Of a stretch of DNA of 12,429 bases, positions 1-6,453 are shown piece after piece. The translations under genes were made by a program, and so were the position numbers. The notes under the pieces were generated by a model. It did not search any database. It had not been told where the DNA came from and was given only the letters and a program-made list of their open reading frames with translations. Every line of letters begins with the position of its first letter. The stretch's first letter is position 1. Source of the stretch: Opitutaceae bacterium UBA4094 (GTDB lineage Bacteria; Verrucomicrobiota; Verrucomicrobiia; Opitutales; Opitutaceae). The stretch covers positions 1,910 through 14,338 of the forward strand of contig DFYA01000249.1 in NCBI GenBank assembly GCA_002382525.1, read 5' to 3'.

Positions 1-530
1 GAGTGCGTGCCCCAGTTCCATCCGCCGTTCTCGGCCACGAGCACGGTGCGAGTCGGGTTGACGATGTCGGAAGCGCGAACCTGGTAGGTGACGCTCTCCC
101 CGGAGGACCACGGCCAGCCTGTGGATGGCGATCCCACCATCACGTAGGACATACCATAGCCGAGGCGATTCCAGTCGGTGGCGCTGGAGGGCGTGTAAGA
201 ATCTTTCCAGGTCGGGCACATGAATACCTCGGCGAGTTTCGAAGAATCGGTCTCTTCCTTTTGGAGGTAGGGCGTCAACTTCATGAACCAAATCCCGTTG
301 TCATTAACTGGCGGGAAAAGGTTCCTGTTTTCGCCGAGGTAGAGGAGAAAGCCGGCGCCGATCTGACGGAGATTGGAGGAGCACTCGGTTTGGCGGGCGC
401 TGGCTTTCATTTTACCGACCACGGGGATGATGATCGCAGCGAGGACGCCGATGATGGCGATGACGGTAAGCAACTCGACAAGGGTAAAGGCGCGGCGGCT
501 CGTGCTCCGAGGGGTGGTGAGCGTTTTCAT
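1..530 (-). CDS. Type II secretion-like pseudopilin (prepilin-type N-terminal methylation domain), 3' end cut by window edge
   Basis: This minus-strand reading frame starts at ATG 530 and stays open to the left edge (176 codons visible). After a short basic leader (residues 1-14, with two Arg at 12-13) comes the prepilin signature AFTLVELLTVIAIIGVLAA. Cleavage is expected between Ala14 and Phe15, with the conserved Glu19 at position +5 and a hydrophobic helix at about 15-36. The -1 residue is Ala rather than the usual Gly. The region after the helix has the pattern seen in planctomycete/verrucomicrobial pseudopilins: ECSSNLRQIG (Cys50), then YLGENRNLFPP, then a second Cys at 105 in FMCP. The family is processed at the inner membrane by prepilin peptidase and forms pilus- or secretion-like fibres; in Verrucomicrobiota many stand-alone copies exist with unknown function. 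It lies 100 bp downstream of the 558-residue gene on the same strand. There is no Shine-Dalgarno; the start is chosen because it gives the short basic leader expected. Confidence 0.88.
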   Translation of the reverse strand, partial: MKTLTTPRSTSRRAFTLVELLTVIAIIGVLAAIIIPVVGKMKASARQTECSSNLRQIGAGFLLYLGENRNLFPPVNDNGIWFMKLTPYLQKEETDSSKLAEVFMCPTWKDSYTPSSATDWNRLGYGMSYVMVGSPSTGWPWSSGESVTYQVRASDIVNPTRTVLVAENGGWNWGTH

Positions 531-570
531 GGAGAAAGGGTGAACAAGGACGCGGGCAAACACGAAGAGG

Positions 571-597
571 AGTTTATGTTAGCTAACCCCGTATCAA
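571..597 (-). promoter_or_regulatory. Possible sigma70-like promoter for the pseudopilin gene
   Basis: On the minus strand TTGATA (597-592) and TAAACT (576-571) are separated by 15 bases, about 41 bases upstream of the pseudopilin ATG. The -35 box is a 5/6 match to TTGACA, the -10 box a 4/6 match to TATAAT, and the spacer is shorter than the ideal 17. The stretch is noticeably more AT-rich than its surroundings. This is a pattern match only. Confidence 0.2.
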
Positions 598-602
598 CGG
601 GG
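587..602 (-). other. Short hairpin after the 558-residue gene
   Basis: CCCCGT and ACGGGG pair perfectly around a TGAT tetraloop, 28 bases after the stop codon at 631. On the minus strand it is followed directly by the 10-base palindrome GTTAGCTAAC (587-578). There is no T-tract, so it is not a standard intrinsic terminator. It could stabilise the 3' end of the message, mark a factor-dependent terminator, or be a protein binding site between this gene and the pseudopilin gene. Confidence 0.35.
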
Positions 603-630
603 GCATCGGAAAGCGTAAGCGGCGGTGCCG

Positions 631-2307
631 CTACAACAACACGGTTGCTGCGGTAAAGGTTGCGCAGTCCCAGGGCGTATTCGGCCAGTGAATACGAATG
701 CCGCCATCCGCGGCGGTGTCCACGCGGGGCGCGCCGCACGTCTTGACGGGAGCGGATTCGAGCGCCCAGAGGTGGACGAACGGACGTTCACGGGCGACGC
801 CGGTAACGGTCCAGGACCAGGCACCGGATGCGTGTTGAATGAGCTTGGGTGACGCGCCGGGGCAGAGGGCGAGGTGATGCAAACGAAGCGCGCCGTCGGG
901 ATGCGGGAGGAGCAACGTGCTCCAGCCGGGCGTGGTGCGCTCGACGACGGGAGCAGCGGCGAGATCGTAAAGCCAAACGCCGTCGGAAACCTCGTCCCAC
1001 GCGTCGCAGGCGGGCAACGAGCGCAGTGCGATCCAATCGGCGCCGTGTTGGGCGCCGACCGTGTGGCCGACCGGCGGCGGTTCGCCGGGGCCGAGGGCGT
1101 TGGAGAGGTAGGCGCGGGCTTTTTCCAGCGCGGGATGAGCGCGCAGGTCGTCGCCAGTGCGGACGGTGAAACGCAGGAAGCCCCAGTCACCGCCCGGGCG
1201 CCAGAAGGCGGCGGGGAAGGTTTGCCAGGAGAGGCCCCATCCTTGGTGTTCGGCGCCGGGGAGAATCGGCCAGGCGGAGAGCACGCCGGTCCGCAGCGTG
1301 GGCGCGACCCAACCGAGGGCGTGGGCGCCGCCGGCGAGCGGCACGTTGATAGCGCGTCCGGTGGTGGAGGCCGGAGCGCAGGAAGGGAAAAGGGAGGTCC
1401 AGCCGCGATGCGCGAAGAGCGGTCCGAAGGGGAGCAGCATGTAGCGCTTCAACGAGCGCGTGTCGGCCCAAGTCTCGTCGGCGTCGGCGGGCCAAGGGGC
1501 GACTTGGGCGCGGAAGGGGACGCGGGCGGGGGCGTGGTTAAAGTCGTAACAACGGATCTGCGGCACGCGCGGGCCGGCGCCGTAGGCGTCGTCGATGGCG
1601 AGTAACGAAGCGGTCAGGCGTGTCGCGTGGGCGCGGAGGGCGTCAGGGAGGGTTCGGGCGAAGAGGAGGAGAGCGGAAAATTCGGTGAGCAGGACGCCGC
1701 CGTAAACGTCGCTTTGGTGTTCGCCCCAGCCCCAGTATGCGTTTTCCCAATACGTGAGCGTGTCGGCGAACCTGCTGATGAGCGAGGGCGGGGCGGGTTG
1801 GTCGAGCAGTTCGTGTCCGAGCCAGGCGCAGACGAGGTCGCCCAGGTATTTGTTGGGATAGACGGGGGATTCGCGTTCGAGCTCGGCGAGGAACCACGTG
1901 TTGAGCTGAGCGAAGGCGACATCGAGGCGCACGCGGAGATCGGGGGAAAGACGTTCGGTATAACCGAGGGCGAGCAGTTGAAGGGCGAGGCCTATGAAGA
2001 ACGAGGCGTTGGTGTCGATGGGCTCGCTTTCCTCGGCATACCAGCGGAAGCAGCCGGTGAACGGGCCGGAGGCGGTTTGCAGAGCGAGCAGGCCGGATAC
2101 GGCGGCGGCGAGCGTCTCGTCGTCGAGCCGGTCGAGTTGGAGCAGGGCGTGAAGTTTGACCGCGGATTCGACGCCGGAGTGCACGGCAGGCAGGTGGGCG
2201 ACCGCGCGGGTGTGGCCAGGAGACGGGCGACCCCAGAGGCCGAGTGATGGGTTCCAGGCCAAGGCGGCGACGATGGGTGGGGCAGCGGGCGGGATGACGA
2301 GCGTCAT
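631..2307 (-). CDS. Uncharacterised 558-residue protein, helix-rich N-terminal half and beta-rich C-terminal half
   Basis: I do not recognise this family. The start is taken as ATG 2307. An in-frame start 57 bases upstream would place its first codons on the terminator at 2319-2350, and the added residues are a basic translation of that hairpin. The first 240 residues look like paired amphipathic helices broken by aromatic turns: ASFFIGLALQLLALGY near 101-116, PVYPNKYLGDLVCAWLGHEL near 148-167, and the tryptophan-rich WENAYWGWGEHQSDVYGG at 187-204. This recalls (alpha/alpha) toroid carbohydrate enzymes such as glycan lyases. The second half (about 300-558) is beta-like, with many Trp and Pro. 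No signal peptide, lipobox or membrane span is evident, so it is probably cytoplasmic, unlike its secreted neighbours. It lies 71 bp after a PEP-CTERM gene with a terminator between them, and 100 bp before a pseudopilin gene. A role in processing glycan fragments is a guess from fold impression and context. Confidence 0.8.
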   Translation of the reverse strand: MTLVIPPAAPPIVAALAWNPSLGLWGRPSPGHTRAVAHLPAVHSGVESAVKLHALLQLDRLDDETLAAAVSGLLALQTASGPFTGCFRWYAEESEPIDTNASFFIGLALQLLALGYTERLSPDLRVRLDVAFAQLNTWFLAELERESPVYPNKYLGDLVCAWLGHELLDQPAPPSLISRFADTLTYWENAYWGWGEHQSDVYGGVLLTEFSALLLFARTLPDALRAHATRLTASLLAIDDAYGAGPRVPQIRCYDFNHAPARVPFRAQVAPWPADADETWADTRSLKRYMLLPFGPLFAHRGWTSLFPSCAPASTTGRAINVPLAGGAHALGWVAPTLRTGVLSAWPILPGAEHQGWGLSWQTFPAAFWRPGGDWGFLRFTVRTGDDLRAHPALEKARAYLSNALGPGEPPPVGHTVGAQHGADWIALRSLPACDAWDEVSDGVWLYDLAAAPVVERTTPGWSTLLLPHPDGALRLHHLALCPGASPKLIQHASGAWSWTVTGVARERPFVHLWALESAPVKTCGAPRVDTAADGGIRIHWPNTPWDCATFTAATVLL

Positions 2308-2318
2308 AAAATCGGGCG

Positions 2319-2350
2319 AAAAAAAGCGACTGCGGCTTAGCCGCAGTCGC
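2319..2350 (-). terminator. Intrinsic terminator of the PEP-CTERM gene at 2379-3194
   Basis: GCGACTGCGGC and GCCGCAGTCGC form a perfect 11-bp stem with a 3-base loop (2326-2350), and on the minus strand seven T residues follow (2325-2319). It begins 28 bases after the PEP-CTERM stop codon. The T-tract ends 11 bases before the ATG of the next gene at 2307, so the terminator occupies that gene's leader. Confidence 0.92.
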
Positions 2351-2378
2351 CGTTGGGAAACCAAATGCGGACGAGCGG

Positions 2379-3194
2379 TTAACTGCGTGAACGGCGAGCG
2401 GTGACGGCAAGGCCGAGGGCACCGAGACCGAGAAGCGCGGCGTAGGTGGACGGCTCGGGGATGGCGACAGCGGAGAAGGAGATGTTATCAAAGCCAATCG
2501 AGTCATTGCCTGCGGTGCCGGCGGTCCAGCGGAGCCAGAGCGTTTCGCCTTCAGCCCAGTTCAAGGCGAGACTTGTGGCCGACAGGGATTGAAGATCCCC
2601 GGCTGGGTTGCCAGCTACGGTATTTCCGATTGCGCCTCCGGCGTTCAGGACCGTCGAAGCTGTTGCTACGGCGATGTAGCCCGCATCGATAAATCCGCCA
2701 CCGACTTTGTAGTCGAAGCTGAGCGGGGTTCCCGGAACCGAGCCACCTCTGGCGACGAATGCCTGATAAGCGATGTCGAACGAGGTGATCGTTGCACCTG
2801 TGTCGTTGGTCAGCGCCCACCCTAAGCTAAGAGGGGCTCCATTTCCAGACGGCCGCATCCCCAGTGAGCCGGCAGGACCATTGACGTTGCCGCTCGCGTC
2901 AAATTTATAGCCGTAAAGCATGTTCGCATCGAATGCACCGCTTCCATACGCATATTTGAAGTTATTGGTCGCGGGGCGGCTGGTGCCAGAAGCATACCAG
3001 TTGGTGACCGTGGAGTTATCCTGCCATGTCACGAATGTATTGGAGGTGAATTGGGCGAAATTCGCACCGGTGAAATCTTCGGAGACGGTCGAGCCTGCGT
3101 TGGTGTAAGACACCTGCGCGGAGGCGGAGGCGCCGACGAGGGCGGTCATGGCGACGAGGAGTCGCGAGGTGAGGGCTTTATGGGTCATGTGCAT
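2379..3194 (-). CDS. PEP-CTERM surface protein (first copy)
   Basis: This is a 271-residue exported protein. The N-terminus is a Sec signal peptide with a basic start, the hydrophobic stretch LLVAMTALVGASA and likely cleavage after ASA (about residue 27). The mature part has no Cys and is rich in Gly, Ser, Thr and Asn, with beta-sandwich-like segments ending in GNDSIGFDNISFSA, a pattern common at the end of jellyroll PEP-CTERM proteins. The tail starts PEPST at about residue 246, followed by a hydrophobic helix (AALLGLGALGLAV) and a basic end (ARRSRS). Such tails are recognised by an exosortase, which transfers or releases the protein at the cell envelope; none is encoded here. Two ATGs, at 3194 and 3188, are both possible and neither has a Shine-Dalgarno. 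A perfect terminator follows. The precise role is unknown; structural or glycan-associated functions are usually assumed. Confidence 0.9.
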   Translation of the reverse strand: MHMTHKALTSRLLVAMTALVGASASAQVSYTNAGSTVSEDFTGANFAQFTSNTFVTWQDNSTVTNWYASGTSRPATNNFKYAYGSGAFDANMLYGYKFDASGNVNGPAGSLGMRPSGNGAPLSLGWALTNDTGATITSFDIAYQAFVARGGSVPGTPLSFDYKVGGGFIDAGYIAVATASTVLNAGGAIGNTVAGNPAGDLQSLSATSLALNWAEGETLWLRWTAGTAGNDSIGFDNISFSAVAIPEPSTYAALLGLGALGLAVTARRSRS

Positions 3195-3310
3195 GTGGGG
3201 ATTCGTTGGGTGAATGAGCCTTTTTGGAGGAAACGAAGGGCGGTGGCGAAAATCCTGATGGGTTACCTAACCTTCCGCCGGTGACCTCAGACGAACTACG
3301 GGGCACACGA

Positions 3311-3334
3311 CCGCCTAGATGCACTCGAAGGCGG
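3311..3334 (-). other. Weak hairpin after the LamG/beta-helix gene
   Basis: CCGCCT and AGGCGG can pair across 12 bases, starting about 36 bases after the stop codon at 3370 in the minus-strand direction. No T-tract follows, although TTTTAT precedes the stem. The 175-bp spacer 3195-3369 also holds a GGTTA/TAACC inverted repeat with a 2-base gap (3261-3272), about 67 bases upstream of the PEP-CTERM ATG at 3194. Either could be functional; neither is convincing alone. Confidence 0.2.
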
Positions 3335-3369
3335 ATAAAACCAAGACGCCGGACGCGTTCGCACGCCGA

Positions 3370-6300
3370 CTATTCGAGGCCTTGCAGCGGAATCACGTTT
3401 ACGCGGAAGAAGTGTCGCGTGCCGTCCGTGGTAGAGGTCACGTCGGTCGTTACTTCCTCATGGTGCGCGTCGAGCGTTTCAATGACGGATTCCGGACCGA
3501 TGGCGGCCACCGTCCAGTCTTGAAGGTCGTTTGAAGTCTGGAGTTCGTAGGTCAGGCCGGAGACTCCCGTGCGGCAGACGAAGCTGAAAAAACGCCCGTT
3601 GGCGTCCGCGATTAGTTGCGGGAGGGCGGCGGTGGCGGGGAGGCGCGGGTCTCCGCCGAAGGCAAATTCATGGAGGTTGGGGGCGCCGTCGCCGTCGGGG
3701 TCGGCGAGGTAACCGATCAGGCCGGCGGCGGGCGCGTCGAGCTCCTGCGGGGTGAAAAACGCGCGCCGCCATTGCTTGTAGGGCAGCTCAATGATGTCCA
3801 CCGAGGCGGTGGTGGCGGAGACGTAGTCGGGGGACGCGGCGGGGGTGAGCGTGACGGCTTTTTGAGGCGGAGAATAATCGTTGCGCGCCAAGGGCGTGAT
3901 GGAGAGCAGGCGGTCCTGCTCGTGGGGGGCGAATGCGAGCTGCGCCGGAAGCACGGCATAATCGTGGTTGGCCTCGGCCGTGCCGCCGATCTGAAGAGGC
4001 AGGGTGAGGGCGGTATTCAGTTTCCCATGACGGCGGAAACGCACCGAGCCCGGCACGAAGCCGAGTTCCTCCGCCCGGGCGCTCAGGGTGTGCGCCTCAA
4101 TCATGATTTCGGCGAGGAGCGCGCCATCGCCGGTGGTGGCGACGAGGCGAAGGTCTCCGTTCTCGTCCTGCTGGAGCTGGCCGGCGAGGAAGAGCGGTTG
4201 CCAGCGCGGGGTCGATCCGAGTTGCGCGTCGAGCTGGTCGCGCACGGCGGGCTCGGTCGTGGCGAGGGTGAGGAGCTTGTATCCGGATAAATCATACACG
4301 ACGACGCTCCAACCCTCGGCGGTGGCGACGATCTCGTGGCGGCCATGGACGGGCACCACGATTCGCCCTCCGGGCGCGACTCCGGTGAGGGCGGCGTCGA
4401 GGGCGTAGGTTTCCGCATCGGTGCCGAGTTGCGGGCCCGGTCCGGCGACGGTGGGGAAGGTCGTGAAGCCGGGCGGAAGCGTGACGGGGGATTCGGCGCC
4501 GCTCGCCTCCCAGCCGAGATTCGACTGGAGGGCGGCGAGGCTGGTGTAGGTGACGGGGCTGGTGCGGTTGCGCCCGTAGCTGACGAACGTGCCGGAGCCT
4601 TCGGGGTGATAGGTGTTGGCGTTGAGGACGTTTGCCCAGGGCGAGCCGGAGCGGGGGCTCCAATCTTCGTCGGTCCAAGTGGTGAGGGCGGCGTGGCGCC
4701 AGGCGCGGAATTGGTTTTGGCGGAGGTCGAGGTTGACGAGGCGGCGGGTGACGCCGGAGGCGCGGCCGATCCACGGCTCGTATTGATCGCGGAAAGTGAC
4801 GGCGCTGTCGTTGTCCATGAAGAGATTTTCGGAGGCGGAGATTCCGCCGCTTTCGAGCAACGCGAGGGCGGCGCCGGTGTTGCTGAAGATCGTATTGCGG
4901 CGGACGGTGCCGGGGCCCGGGCTCATCTCGATCCAGATGCCGGCGCCGATCCACGCCTCGCGGCCGTGGTTGCCGAAGACGGAGCAATCCTCGATGAGGT
5001 AACCGGTGTCCTGCCAGGTGAAGCGGAAGGCGGGGCCGTGGTGATCGTAGGAGATGACGCGCGAGAGGGTGACGTCGCTGGTGCCGGAGAAGTGCGCGCC
5101 GCCGCCGGTGGTTGCGCCGTGATAACCGGAGGTGTTGCCGCGGCGCAGGAGGGAGTCCTCGACGCGCAGACGGGCGGGACCGGGGAGGCCGGCGGCGGCA
5201 TCTCCGCGCGCGACGAGGGCGTTGCTGAAACAGTCTTCGATGACGACGCGGGTGAGGGTGACGTCGTTGGCGGGCGTGTGGCGGGTTTCGAGCGCGACGC
5301 CTTGGTAAGCGTGGCGGATGCGGCAATCGCGAAGGGTCCAGTGGTGGCCGGGGCGGAGGGCGGGTTGTTCGCTTTCGCCGGGCACGCCCTCGAAACGCAG
5401 GCCTTCGAACACGATGTGCGCGGCGGGGGAGGCGGGGTCGGCTTGGACGATGGTTTGGGCGTGGGCGAGAGTGACGCTGCCCGGGGTGGCAGCGCGAAAC
5501 GTGATGGGGCGATCGGGCGCGCCGCTGCGGGTGAGCGTGAGGGTTTCGGCGTAGGTGCCGGGGTGGATGAGAACGGTGTCACCGGCTTCGGCGAGGGCGA
5601 CGGCGGCGACGACGGTGCGCAGCGGGGTGGACGGATCGCCGTCGTTGGTGTCGGCGGCGGCGGGGTGGGCGGGATCGACGTGGAAAGTGAGGGCGGTTTC
5701 CTCGGACGGCGGCGGAGGAGGAGGCGGTGTCCAGTCGGCGAGGGCGGCGATGCGCTCGGCCGGGAGCACGGCGGGAAAAATGGCGACGTGGGCGAGGGCG
5801 CCGTTCCAGTGGAGGTCGGAGAGGCTTTTGTGACGCGCGATGAGGAGGGCGGCGGTTTCCTGTTCGGCGGCAACGGTGAAGGCGTTTCGCGCCACGCCGT
5901 CGATGTAGAAGCGTCCGGCGCCGGTGGACGGATCGTAGGTGAGGGCGACGTGATACCAGCGGTTGAGTTCGACGAATACGCCGGAGAGCGAGGCCTGGTT
6001 GCCGAGGTGGGTGGAGAATTCGCGGATGTTGCCCTCGACCTTGAGAAGGGTGCGGCCGAGGGGGCCGTCTTGTTGGAGGAGGACGGACGTGCTGCTGGCG
6101 TTGTAGGCGGCGAGGCGCGTCCAAGCGACGAAGGTGACGCCGCCGACCGCCGCGGGGTTAAACGTGAACGGCGTGGTGACGCTGCCGGTGGAGCCGTTGA
6201 AGGCGGCGGCGAGGCTGTCGGTGCCGAGCGAGGCGGGCCCGTCGGCGCCAAGGGTGAAGCCGCCGACGTAGGTGCCGTGCGTCGCCGAGGCGGTGCTGTC

Positions 6301-6453
6301 GTGGGCGGTGGTGCCGGTGGTTTCGGTGAGCGGCCAGTAGGCGGCGGGGAATTCGCCGAGGACGAGTTCCGGGTAGGTGTCGGCGGCGGAGGCGCTCAGG
6401 CCGGCGAGGCCTGCCAGCAGGAGGAGCGCGGTTAGGAGGAGGGGCGGGCTCAT
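3370..6453 (-). CDS. Secreted LamG / right-handed beta-helix protein with DPDGDG C-terminal module
   Basis: This 1027-residue protein starts at ATG 6453, which overlaps the sulfatase stop as ATGA, and begins with a clear Sec signal peptide (LLLTALLLLAGLAGLSASAA, cleavage near residue 24). Residues about 30-240 are a LamG-like jellyroll: AAYWPL at the start, RWYHVALTYD, FYIDG, then GALAHVAIFPAVL. A linker of seven prolines lies near 242-249. From about 255 to 620 it is a right-handed parallel beta-helix: NDGDPSTPLRTV, GDTVLIHPGTY, PITFRA, then repeated short strands with Asn turns. A Calx-beta-like stretch follows near 800-890. The end carries a DPDGDG acidic loop (about 918) and the module LTYELQTSNDLQDW...HFFRVNV typical of Verrucomicrobiota. 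Beta-helix folds include polysaccharide lyases and hydrolases, and LamG domains bind glycans, so a secreted glycan-active or glycan-binding protein is likely; no catalytic residues can be assigned. The longer frame up to 7848 is only sulfatase antisense-frame translation. Confidence 0.9.
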   Translation of the reverse strand: MSPPLLLTALLLLAGLAGLSASAADTYPELVLGEFPAAYWPLTETTGTTAHDSTASATHGTYVGGFTLGADGPASLGTDSLAAAFNGSTGSVTTPFTFNPAAVGGVTFVAWTRLAAYNASSTSVLLQQDGPLGRTLLKVEGNIREFSTHLGNQASLSGVFVELNRWYHVALTYDPSTGAGRFYIDGVARNAFTVAAEQETAALLIARHKSLSDLHWNGALAHVAIFPAVLPAERIAALADWTPPPPPPPSEETALTFHVDPAHPAAADTNDGDPSTPLRTVVAAVALAEAGDTVLIHPGTYAETLTLTRSGAPDRPITFRAATPGSVTLAHAQTIVQADPASPAAHIVFEGLRFEGVPGESEQPALRPGHHWTLRDCRIRHAYQGVALETRHTPANDVTLTRVVIEDCFSNALVARGDAAAGLPGPARLRVEDSLLRRGNTSGYHGATTGGGAHFSGTSDVTLSRVISYDHHGPAFRFTWQDTGYLIEDCSVFGNHGREAWIGAGIWIEMSPGPGTVRRNTIFSNTGAALALLESGGISASENLFMDNDSAVTFRDQYEPWIGRASGVTRRLVNLDLRQNQFRAWRHAALTTWTDEDWSPRSGSPWANVLNANTYHPEGSGTFVSYGRNRTSPVTYTSLAALQSNLGWEASGAESPVTLPPGFTTFPTVAGPGPQLGTDAETYALDAALTGVAPGGRIVVPVHGRHEIVATAEGWSVVVYDLSGYKLLTLATTEPAVRDQLDAQLGSTPRWQPLFLAGQLQQDENGDLRLVATTGDGALLAEIMIEAHTLSARAEELGFVPGSVRFRRHGKLNTALTLPLQIGGTAEANHDYAVLPAQLAFAPHEQDRLLSITPLARNDYSPPQKAVTLTPAASPDYVSATTASVDIIELPYKQWRRAFFTPQELDAPAAGLIGYLADPDGDGAPNLHEFAFGGDPRLPATAALPQLIADANGRFFSFVCRTGVSGLTYELQTSNDLQDWTVAAIGPESVIETLDAHHEEVTTDVTSTTDGTRHFFRVNVIPLQGLE

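Noticed and set aside
849..2247. Several plus-strand frames opposite the 558-residue gene
   Set aside because: They have Arg/Gly/Glu-biased composition and no coherent domains, and overlap one another in different frames.
2308..2364. Longer start for the 558-residue protein
   Set aside because: The added codons translate the terminator hairpin of the preceding gene and give a basic, non-conserved-looking segment.
4336..6435. Plus-strand open frame of 699 codons opposite the LamG/beta-helix gene
   Set aside because: The translation is a low-complexity Gly/Ala/Glu/Val mixture with no signal or domain, as expected on the opposite strand of a GC-rich gene; the minus strand has a signal peptide and recognisable domains.
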